A program made the translations under genes and the position numbers. 64,000 nt of DNA from Robertkochia solimangrovi (GTDB lineage Bacteria > Bacteroidota > Bacteroidia > Flavobacteriales > Flavobacteriaceae), in assembly GCF_007279655.1 (NCBI RefSeq), contig NZ_QKWN01000006.1, forward strand, positions 388,033-452,032. The letters are read 5' to 3'. Under the pieces are notes generated by a model. That model was not told the DNA's origin. It worked only from the letters and a program-made list of their open reading frames with translations, and made no database searches. Below, in pieces: positions 18,024 to 25,281 of the stretch (position 1 is the stretch's first letter; each line of letters opens with the position of its first letter).

Positions 18024-19202
18024 TTAATACTCGAAGGTTCCCTTATCGCTTTTAATGGTAAGTTTTTTAGTAGCAGATGCTTCAACTCTTCCGATGATAC
18101 GCGCCTCGATTCCAAAAGACCTCGAAATTTCCATGATATCATCTGCAGCACCCGGATCAACATACAGCTCCATGCGATGTCCGCAATTGAAGACCTGATA
18201 CATTTCTTTCCAGGAAGTTCCGGACTCCTTCTGAATGAGTTCAAAAAGCGGCGGAACCGGGAAAAGGTTATCTTTAACAACATGGACATTATCTACAAAA
18301 TGCAATACTTTGGTTTGCGCCCCACCACTGCAATGCACCATTCCATGGATAAAAGAGCGATCGATCTCAGAAAGGACCTTCTGGATAACCGGCGCATAGG
18401 TACGGGTTGGTGACAACACAAGTTTACCTGCATCAATAGTAACCCCTTCTACGGCATCGGTAAGTTTAACGGTTCCGGAATAGACAAGATCATCGGGTAC
18501 ATCATGGTCAAAACTTTCCGGATACTTTTCCGCGAGATATTTAGCAAATACATCATGCCTTGCCGAAGTAAGTCCGTTACTCCCCATCCCGCCATTATAT
18601 TCCGACTCATAAGTCGCTTGTCCGAAAGATGCGAGTCCGACGATCAGATCACCATCTTTGATATGAGCATTATCGATCACATCACTGCGCTTCATTCGAG
18701 CGGTAACTGTTGAATCAACAATAATGGTTCTAACGAGATCGCCGACATCGGCAGTCTCTCCTCCGGTAGAATGAATCTCAACACCATACTCCTTCAGTTC
18801 AGCGATAAGCTCTTCAGTACCATTGATGATCGCTGCGATCACCTCTCCCGGGATAAGATTCTTATTCCTTCCTATAGTAGAGCTTAGTAGTATATTCCGG
18901 GTGGCTCCAACGCATAAAAGGTCATCGATATTCATTATAAGTGCGTCCTGAGCGATCCCTTTCCACACAGAAAGGTCTCCGGTTTCCTTCCAGTACATAT
19001 AAGCCAGAGAAGACTTGGTACCGGCACCATCAGCATGCATAACCAGACAATAGTCTTCGTCTCCCGTCAGATGATCAGGAACGATCTTACAGAATGCCTT
19101 TGGGAATAATCCTTTATCGACATTTTCAATTGCTTTATGAACATCTTCCTTAGAGGCAGAAACTCCTCTCTGGGCATACCTTTTACTTACTTCAGAACTC
19201 AT
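18024..19202 (-). CDS. purM: Phosphoribosylformylglycinamidine cyclo-ligase (AIR synthase)
   Basis: 392 residues from the ATG at 19202; extension to 19253 would read through the terminator tract. Features: YAQRGVSASKEDVHKAIENV at the N-terminus, DGAGTKSSLAY, the TGGETADVGD loop and GMVHCSGGAQTK. It has the somewhat longer Bacteroidota form of PurM. It closes the imidazole ring to AIR in purine synthesis, using ATP. A structured RNA and terminator end only 30 nt upstream of its start, so purM may be under attenuation control; TATTTTTG about 12 nt before the ATG may be a direct promoter. Confidence 0.93.
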   Translation of the reverse strand: MSSEVSKRYAQRGVSASKEDVHKAIENVDKGLFPKAFCKIVPDHLTGDEDYCLVMHADGAGTKSSLAYMYWKETGDLSVWKGIAQDALIMNIDDLLCVGATRNILLSSTIGRNKNLIPGEVIAAIINGTEELIAELKEYGVEIHSTGGETADVGDLVRTIIVDSTVTARMKRSDVIDNAHIKDGDLIVGLASFGQATYESEYNGGMGSNGLTSARHDVFAKYLAEKYPESFDHDVPDDLVYSGTVKLTDAVEGVTIDAGKLVLSPTRTYAPVIQKVLSEIDRSFIHGMVHCSGGAQTKVLHFVDNVHVVKDNLFPVPPLFELIQKESGTSWKEMYQVFNCGHRMELYVDPGAADDIMEISRSFGIEARIIGRVEASATKKLTIKSDKGTFEY

Positions 19203-19231
19203 TCCAGAATATTTTGCACAAAAATAACCTT

Positions 19232-19267
19232 TAAAAAAAAAGCACACAAACAAAAGTTTGTGTGCTT
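19232..19267 (-). terminator. Terminator 30 nt upstream of purM
   Basis: Perfect 12-bp stem AAGCACACAAAC / GTTTGTGTGCTT with a 4-nt loop, followed on the minus strand by eight to nine U. It must stop most transcripts entering purM from upstream. Confidence 0.9.
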
Positions 19268-19368
19268 AAACGAGAGTTTTACCTCTCTTACCCCTTTTTG
19301 TGATTCCGAAACTTCCTTAGACCAAGTCTTTAGAAGACTCTGAAATCACCAGATTAAATTGATTAATA
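19232..19368 (-). ncRNA. Candidate structured RNA or leader upstream of purM, about 137 nt
   Basis: Bounded by TATATTTG (19375-19382, minus) and a strong terminator (19232-19267). Minus-strand helices: GTGATTTC (19349-19342) with GGAATCAC (19307-19300), 8 pairs including one G-U; an enclosed AGTCTT / AAGACT hairpin (19325-19339); and GAGAG / CTCTC (19272-19287). The upstream glnN gene has its own terminator, so this is a separate transcript or a purM leader. No known riboswitch core is recognised; a purine-related sensor is only a guess from position. Confidence 0.55.
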
Positions 19369-19374
19369 GCATTT

Positions 19375-19382
19375 CAAATATA
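19375..19382 (-). promoter_or_regulatory. -7 element of the purM-upstream RNA
   Basis: TATATTTG on the minus strand, an exact TAnnTTTG match and the same octamer as the orphan RNA promoter at 11725. No good TTG -33 box is at the usual distance, so this is less certain. Confidence 0.45.
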
Positions 19383-19481
19383 GTAAATCGTCATTAACAT
19401 TTATTATTCCGATCCATTAAATTAGACGGATTGCACAACATTTCGACAAACTTTTTAAAAACTCAGTTTAAATACCCTTTT

Positions 19482-19510
19482 CAAATAAAAGTCGGTCATA
19501 CACCGATTTT
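19482..19510 (-). terminator. Terminator of the type III glutamine synthetase gene
   Basis: Minus-strand stem AAAATCGGT / ACCGA-C-TTTT with a single bulged C and a 5-nt loop, starting 2 nt after the stop codon, followed by a U-rich stretch. Weaker than its neighbours. Confidence 0.6.
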
Positions 19511-19512
19511 CA

Positions 19513-21699
19513 TTACTTTGTAAACAGTAATTCGCGATATTTTGTCAGCGGCCAAAGGTGATCATCGACCATTAATTCGAGCTTATCACAATGGTATCGG
19601 ATATCTTCAAAGAACGGCAACACCTTCTCGCAATATGCATCGGCCTTCAATTGTGCATTCTCCATTTTATTGGCCAATCGGCGCTCTTCGGTCATATTGT
19701 TCACTTTGGAATTTATCTCTGCAATATGGTGTGAAACCGATTCGATGATATCCATCTGCTCCGATGCGAGTTTTTTGAAATCTGACCCGAACACTTCTTT
19801 GAGTCCTTTAACATTTTCAATCAACATATTCTGATATCGGATCGCTGTCGGGATCACATGATTCCTTGCGATATCTCCCAACACCCGCCCCTCGATCTGG
19901 ATTTTCATGGCATATTCTTCCAATTCAATTTCATGCCTTGCTTTTAACTCCACAGAGCTCATCACTTCCAGCTTTTCAAAAAGTTCGACAATCTCTTCAG
20001 TGATCCCTGCTCTTAATGCCGCTGGTGTCGTTTTGTAATTTGTGAGTCCGCGTTTAGCTGCCTCCTTCTCCCAGAGTGCGCTATACCCGTCTCCTTCAAA
20101 ACGAATTCTTTTGGATGCTTTGATATATTCCCGAAGCACATTAAATACAGCCTCATCTTTCTTTAAACCCTTCTTATCGATAAGCTGATCGACCTCAGCT
20201 TTAAAGTCCTTCAACTGTTTTGCCATGATCGTATTTAGTACTGTCATTGGTTTAGCACAGTTCGCTTTGGAACCCACAGCCCTCAATTCAAATTTATTTC
20301 CGGTGAAAGCAAAGGGTGAAGTCCGGTTTCTATCGGTATTGTCGAGGAGGATTTCCGGGATCTTACCTACTACATTCAGTTTAAGATCGGTCTTTTCCTG
20401 AGGGGAGAGCTTACCCTTAGATACATCTTCCAGCTCATCCAGCACTTTTGTAAGTTGTGACCCTATAAAAACGCTGATGATAGCGGGAGGCGCTTCATTA
20501 GCTCCCAGCCTGTGATCATTACTTGCAGAAGCAAAGCAGGATCGTATCAGTGCTTCGTTGTCATGAACTGCTTTGATCGTATTGATAAAGAAAGTCAGAA
20601 ACTGCAAGTTCTTCATCGGTGTACTCCCCGGACTCAAAAGGTTTACCCCGGTATTTGTGGATAGTGACCAGTTGTTATGTTTACCGGATCCGTTGATGCC
20701 GGCAAAAGGTTTTTCATGAAACAAGACCTTAAAATTATGTTTATCGGCAATCTTATCCATTACATCCATCAATAATGAATTATGATCGACCGCCAGATTA
20801 GCCTCTTCAAAGATCGGGGCAATTTCAAACTGATTCGGCGCTACTTCATTATGACGGGTCTTTACCGGAATTCCCAATAACATACATTCCTGCTCAAGAT
20901 CTCTCATATAATTAAGGACACGATCCGGGATCGATCCGAAATAGTGATCATCGAGCTGCTGCCCTTTTGCAGGTGAATGCCCTAACAACGTTCTTCCCGC
21001 CAGCACGATATCAGGCCTCGAACTGGCCAAAGCCTTATCGACCAGAAAATATTCCTGCTCCCACCCGAGTGTCGCATTTACCTTGGTAACATTTTTATCA
21101 AAATATTTAGCTACTTCGGTGGCTGCCTGGTCTACTGCCTGAAGCGCCCTTAGCAACGGCGCCTTATTATCCAGCGCTTCACCGGTATAAGAAACAAAAA
21201 CAGTAGGTATACACAACGTAGTACCATATACAAAAGCGGGAGATGTAGGATCCCAGGCGGTATACCCTCGGGCCTCGAACGTATTCCGGATTCCTCCATG
21301 AGGAAAACTGGAAGCATCAGGCTCTTGCTGCACCAGTTGATCTCCCCCGAATTTTTCTACGGCATGCGCATTGGAAACCGGTTCAAAAAAGGCATCATGT
21401 TTTTCTGCAGTAGCACCGGTAAGCGGCTGAAACCAGTGTGTATAATGAGTCGCCCCCTTTGAAAGCGCCCAATTCTTCATCGCTGCTGCAACCTCATCAG
21501 CCAGCTTTCGATCGATTCTGGCTCCCACTTCCATAGAATCCATCACGCTCTTAAAGGCATCCTTTGAAAGAGTTTCCCGCATGACCATTTCATTAAAAAC
21601 ATTTTTCCCGAATAACTCAGAACGCTTCCCTTTTATGGTAACGGAAACCGGCTTTCTTTTATAGGTTTCGTGTACCGCCTTAATACGAAATGTCGCCAT
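19513..21699 (-). CDS. glnN: Type III glutamine synthetase
   Basis: 728 residues, the long GSIII form. Visible are the GSIII-specific N-terminus (ELFGKNVFNEMVMRETLSKD), THWFQPLTG, the glutamate-binding NEVAPNQFEIAPIFEEAN, and GINGSGKHNNWSLST. It condenses glutamate and ammonia with ATP as a dodecamer in the cytoplasm. It is divergent from a second, type II enzyme across a 277-nt gap that holds palindromes which could bind a nitrogen regulator. Confidence 0.95.
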   Translation of the reverse strand: MATFRIKAVHETYKRKPVSVTIKGKRSELFGKNVFNEMVMRETLSKDAFKSVMDSMEVGARIDRKLADEVAAAMKNWALSKGATHYTHWFQPLTGATAEKHDAFFEPVSNAHAVEKFGGDQLVQQEPDASSFPHGGIRNTFEARGYTAWDPTSPAFVYGTTLCIPTVFVSYTGEALDNKAPLLRALQAVDQAATEVAKYFDKNVTKVNATLGWEQEYFLVDKALASSRPDIVLAGRTLLGHSPAKGQQLDDHYFGSIPDRVLNYMRDLEQECMLLGIPVKTRHNEVAPNQFEIAPIFEEANLAVDHNSLLMDVMDKIADKHNFKVLFHEKPFAGINGSGKHNNWSLSTNTGVNLLSPGSTPMKNLQFLTFFINTIKAVHDNEALIRSCFASASNDHRLGANEAPPAIISVFIGSQLTKVLDELEDVSKGKLSPQEKTDLKLNVVGKIPEILLDNTDRNRTSPFAFTGNKFELRAVGSKANCAKPMTVLNTIMAKQLKDFKAEVDQLIDKKGLKKDEAVFNVLREYIKASKRIRFEGDGYSALWEKEAAKRGLTNYKTTPAALRAGITEEIVELFEKLEVMSSVELKARHEIELEEYAMKIQIEGRVLGDIARNHVIPTAIRYQNMLIENVKGLKEVFGSDFKKLASEQMDIIESVSHHIAEINSKVNNMTEERRLANKMENAQLKADAYCEKVLPFFEDIRYHCDKLELMVDDHLWPLTKYRELLFTK

Positions 21700-21758
21700 A
21701 ATTTGTTATAAATTATTATATTTAAGTACCTATTGTTCTATAAATAACAACCGACAGA

Positions 21759-21940
21759 AAAACCGGTTTTGAAATGACAGCAAAAGTCTGAAAATAATTT
21801 ATTTTTTGGGCTGTCAGCCGGATAAAATTAATAAATTTCGAAAATACCCCTTTAATAAATAGGGTATCCGTAAAAATATTTATGCCCTCAGGAAAATCAC
21901 CCTTCATTTATTATGGGTTTCAGAAAAAAATATATTTTTG
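21759..21940. promoter_or_regulatory. Shared regulatory region of the two glutamine synthetases
   Basis: AAAACCGGTTTT (21759-21770) is a perfect 12-bp palindrome and GGCTGTCAGCC (21809-21819) a 5-1-5 palindrome. TATTTTTG at 21933-21940 fits the -7 consensus for the rightward gene, giving a leader of about 30 nt. No regulator is identifiable from the sites alone. Confidence 0.45.
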
Positions 21941-21976
21941 CTTATTAGAATGTTCAATTTAAACTAAATCTAAGTT

Positions 21977-22999
21977 ATGAGTAAGGCTAAACTTGAGTAC
22001 ATCTGGTTGGATGGTTATCAGCCAACACAGGAACTTCGAAGTAAAACCAAAATCGTCAATGATTTTGACGGTAAATTAGAAAGCTGCCCGATGTGGTCTT
22101 TTGACGGTAGTTCTACACTTCAGGCTGAAGGAAATTCTTCCGACTGTCTTTTAAAACCTGTTGCGATCTACCCTGATCCATCAAGAGAGAATGGTTATTT
22201 CGTTATGACCGAGGTTTTAAACCCTGACGGAACTCCACACCCATCGAACGGTAGAGCGATGATCGATGATGATGATAATGATTTTTGGTTTGGATTTGAG
22301 CAGGAGTACTTTATTATGGACAATAAAACAGACCTTCCACTTGGTTTCCCAAGAGGTGGTTTCCCTGGTCCACAAGGACAATATTATTGTTCTGTAGGTG
22401 GTCGTTACACCTGGGGTAGAGATCTTGTTGAAGAACATCTTGATCTTTGTCTGCAAGCCGGACTCAACATTGAAGGGATCAACCAAGAGGTTGCTCCGGG
22501 ACAATGGGAATATCAGAACTTCGCAAAAGGCGCTAAAAAAGCCGGTGATGAAATCTGGGTTGCCCGTTACATCCTTAACAAACTGACAGAAAAATACGGT
22601 TACTATATCGAATTACACCCGAAACCAATCCACGGAGACTGGAACGGGTCAGGAATGCACGCTAACTTCTCTAACGGAACACTTCGTACTGCTGGAAGTA
22701 AAGAAGTTTACGAAAAGATCTGTGAAGCGTTCAGACCTGTTACTAAAGAACATATCGCCGTTTACGGTGCCTACAACGATCAACGTCTAACCGGAAAGCA
22801 CGAAACTCAATCTATCGATCAGTTCTCTTACGGAGTATCTGACCGTGGTGCTTCAATCCGTATTCCAATCGCAACTGTAGAAAGCGGATGGAAAGGATGG
22901 TTAGAAGATCGTCGTCCAGCATCTAACGCCGATCCTTACAAGGTTGCTGCAAGAATTATCAAAACTGTTAAGTCTGTAGACGTACCTGTAGAGGCATAG
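21977..22999 (+). CDS. Type II (eukaryote-like) glutamine synthetase
   Basis: 340 residues, short GSII form. IWLDGYQ in the beta-grasp domain, MWSFDGSSTLQAEG, FGFEQEYF, GINQEVAPGQWEYQ, NGSGMHANFS and DRGASIRIP are the conserved active-site blocks. It lacks the C-terminal adenylylation region of type I. Cytoplasmic ammonia assimilation. A strong terminator follows. Having GSII next to GSIII suggests the two are used under different nitrogen conditions. Confidence 0.95.
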   Translation: MSKAKLEYIWLDGYQPTQELRSKTKIVNDFDGKLESCPMWSFDGSSTLQAEGNSSDCLLKPVAIYPDPSRENGYFVMTEVLNPDGTPHPSNGRAMIDDDDNDFWFGFEQEYFIMDNKTDLPLGFPRGGFPGPQGQYYCSVGGRYTWGRDLVEEHLDLCLQAGLNIEGINQEVAPGQWEYQNFAKGAKKAGDEIWVARYILNKLTEKYGYYIELHPKPIHGDWNGSGMHANFSNGTLRTAGSKEVYEKICEAFRPVTKEHIAVYGAYNDQRLTGKHETQSIDQFSYGVSDRGASIRIPIATVESGWKGWLEDRRPASNADPYKVAARIIKTVKSVDVPVEA

Positions 23000-23024
23000 T
23001 AGATTTTAACTAATTCCATGATCG

Positions 23025-23058
23025 AAAAGGCTATTCTGTTTAACGGAATGGCCTTTTT
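23025..23058 (+). terminator. Terminator of the type II glutamine synthetase gene
   Basis: 12-bp stem AAAAGGCTATTC / GAATGGCCTTTT (one G-U pair), loop of about 9 nt, then T residues. Confidence 0.85.
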
Positions 23059-23191
23059 ATCTTTTATGTTACAATGTAACAGGTTGCTTTGTGCCTTAGT
23101 CGGTAAACAGAAAACGATAAACAGAAAACGGTAAACGGATCACAGCTTACTGCTTCACTGCTTTACTGCTTCACTGCTTTACTGCTTTACT

Positions 23192-23720
23192 GATTTACTT
23201 TGTTACCATGTTACGGGGTGACTTGTGACGGGATACAGATAACGGAAAACGGAAAACGGAAAACAGAAAACAGAAAACAGAAAACAGAAAACAGAAAACA
23301 GAAAACAGAAAACGGAAAAACAGATAACAGAAAACGTTCAACGCTATTTAGGGATGTTCAGGAGAACAGATTACAGTTTACTGCTTCACTGATTTACTGA
23401 TTTACTTTGTTACCATGTTACGGGGTGACTTGTGACGGGATACAGATAACGGAAAACGGAAAACAGAAAACAGAAAACAGAAAACAGAAAACGGAAAAAC
23501 AGATAACAGAAAACGTTCAACGCTATTTAGGGATGTTCAGGAGAACAGATTACAGTTTACTGCTTCACTGCTTTACTGATTTACTTTGTTACCATGTTAC
23601 GGGGTGACTTGTGACGGGATACAGAAAACAGAAAACGGAAAAACAGATAACAGAAAACGTTCAACGCTATTTAGGGATGTTCAGGAGAACAGATTACAGT
23701 TTACTGCTTCACTGATTTAC
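23192..23720. repeat. Nested tandem repeat array: three long units each containing heptamer repeats
   Basis: Three head-to-tail units start with GATTTACTTTGTTACC at 23192, 23399 and 23578 (lengths 207, 179 and about 143). Each contains GTTACGGGGTGACTTGTGAC, a run of (A/G)GAAAAC heptamers, then GTTCAACGCTATTTAGGGAT and TTCACTG words. Flanks are nearly identical; units differ mainly in heptamer number (10, 6 and 2 before GGAAAAA). A lead-in at 23100-23191 has (TTACTGCTTCACTGC)-like words and GTAAACAGAAAAC words. Short open frames across the units are low-complexity and not credible genes. It fills the gap between glnA and the antiporter gene. Confidence 0.9.
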
Positions 23721-23787
23721 TGTTTACCAACGTCACAATGTAACATCGTAAAAGGCTACACCGTGACGAAAAAACCTAATCGCTCAA

Positions 23788-24723
23788 TCACCGAACGGTA
23801 AGATAAACGAACACAGCATAGCACCCCAGTAATACAATACCATCTCTCCACCCAAGTCGTAATCCTTTCGGAAAAAATACAAGTGGAAGAATCAGGAATG
23901 ATACAGCAAGCATCCAGTATATATCGTTAGTAAGCAATCCGGCATCTACTATGGTTATAGGTGTAATCATAGAAGTTATTCCAAGCACTGCCAGAATATT
24001 GAATATATTTGATCCGATCAGATTCCCCAGGGAAATCGCCTTTTCCTTTTTTAATACCGCAATCACAGAGGCAGCCAACTCAGGTATACTCGTGCCTACC
24101 GAAACTACGGTCACTGCAATAATACGTTCGCTCACATTATAGAAACGCGCCATCCCTACAGCCCCCCTGATCAACAATTCAGAGCCTCCCCAGAGTGCTA
24201 CACCTCCAAACAACAGGTACAGAACCAACTTCACTGCCGAAAGCGGCTCCCCTACCTCCTCCACCTCATCAACAACAGCAGGCTTTTGAAAACGCAAAAG
24301 ATAAATAAGAAATACAATAAGAAAAGTAAACATCATCCCGCCTTCCAAACGATCGAGCTTTGCATCTGTAATGACAAAACCAAACAACATAATGGAGGCG
24401 ATCATCATCATCGGCCAGTCAGTTTTATAGAAGCTTCGCTCCACATCAATCGATGATAACACTACCGTTATACCCAGTACGAAACCGATATTGGCAAGAT
24501 TCGACCCAATAACATTTCCCATCGCAATATCAGGAAACCCTTCAAGCGCAGCATTAACACTCACTATGAGTTCCGGAGCTGATGTTGCAAACGAAACAAC
24601 GGTCATCCCGATCACGATTTTCGGTATCTCGAGCTTCAGTGAGAGATCCACGGCAGCTTTAAGCAACCAGTGTCCACCCATAACCAATAATACGAGTCCG
24701 ATAACAATAAGAAGAAAGTTCAT
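23788..24723 (-). CDS. Calcium/sodium antiporter (YrbG/CaCA family)
   Basis: 311 residues from the ATG at 24723. About ten membrane segments with the two inverted alpha repeats of the CaCA family: SFATSAPELIVSVNAA with GNVIGSNLANIG, and SVGTSIPELAASVIAV with GNLIGSNIFNILAV. A short acidic loop (VVDEVEEVGEP) lies between the halves. It exchanges Ca2+ for Na+ or K+ across the inner membrane. Single gene; its 3' end abuts the repeat array. Confidence 0.93.
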   Translation of the reverse strand: MNFLLIVIGLVLLVMGGHWLLKAAVDLSLKLEIPKIVIGMTVVSFATSAPELIVSVNAALEGFPDIAMGNVIGSNLANIGFVLGITVVLSSIDVERSFYKTDWPMMMIASIMLFGFVITDAKLDRLEGGMMFTFLIVFLIYLLRFQKPAVVDEVEEVGEPLSAVKLVLYLLFGGVALWGGSELLIRGAVGMARFYNVSERIIAVTVVSVGTSIPELAASVIAVLKKEKAISLGNLIGSNIFNILAVLGITSMITPITIVDAGLLTNDIYWMLAVSFLILPLVFFPKGLRLGWRDGIVLLGCYAVFVYLTVR

Positions 24724-24835
24724 AGAGGTCTGTTTAGCCTGTAAATATAAGCATACCAAAATTTCTTTCCATCGAAATTACCCGATTAACCTTCTCCTCA
24801 TTTCCGGGCAGCACAAAAGCTGAAAACTATAATTT

Positions 24836-24889
24836 TAGTTAAAAAACTACAAATATAGTTGTATAACTAAAAATCTCGTTATATATTCG
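24836..24889 (+). promoter_or_regulatory. Twin operators and promoter of the BlaI-type regulator operon
   Basis: Two copies of TAGTT-N4-AACTA (24836-24849 and 24856-24869), centres exactly 20 bp apart (two helical turns), with TACA-N8-TGTA (24848-24863) spanning them. A near-consensus -7 element TATATTCG follows at 24882-24889, so bound repressor would cover the -33 region. BlaI-family proteins bind such TACA/TGTA-type dyads. Confidence 0.6.
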
Positions 24890-24908
24890 AACTCAAGAAA
24901 ACAGTGTT

Positions 24909-25271
24909 ATGCAAAAACTGACAAATAAAGAAGAGGAGGTGATGAAGATCATCTGGAAACTCGAAAAGGCTTTCGTCAAAGAAATCCTCGAGGAGTTTGC
25001 CAATGATGACCAGAAACCACACTACAACACCTTGTCAACGATCGTAAGAAATCTGGAAGAAAAGGGATTCGTCGGTCACAAAGCCTTCGGAAAGACCCAT
25101 CAGTATTTTCCTTTGGTTGCCAAAGAAGACTATAGGAGCAAATATATCAGCACCGCTATAGAGGATTATTTCAATAATTCCTACAAGAACCTGGTATCCT
25201 TCTTTGCCAGGGAAGAAAAGATCAGTGCTGCCGAGCTCAGAGAGATCCTTGATAAAATCGAAAATAAATGA
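24909..25271 (+). CDS. BlaI/MecI/CopY-family transcriptional repressor
   Basis: 120 residues. The winged helix (LTNKEEEVMKIIWKLEKAFV, then HYNTLSTIVRNLEEKGFVG) and the C-terminal dimerisation helix (SAAELREILDKIE) are typical. Known members are cut by a partner M56 peptidase upon a cell-wall signal; here that partner follows after 10 nt. Twin operators upstream suggest autorepression. Confidence 0.92.
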   Translation: MQKLTNKEEEVMKIIWKLEKAFVKEILEEFANDDQKPHYNTLSTIVRNLEEKGFVGHKAFGKTHQYFPLVAKEDYRSKYISTAIEDYFNNSYKNLVSFFAREEKISAAELREILDKIENK

Positions 25272-25281
25272 TATTGGAATT

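Noticed and set aside
23192-23720. CRISPR-like array
   Set aside because: Units are 143-207 bp with internal heptamers and no unique spacers, and no cas genes are nearby.
23200-23801. Three open frames within the repeat array, each starting MLPCYGVTCDGIQ
   Set aside because: They arise from the repeat unit, consist of Lys/Thr/Glu/Asn/Arg heptamer translation, and have no plausible start context; the repeat explains them.
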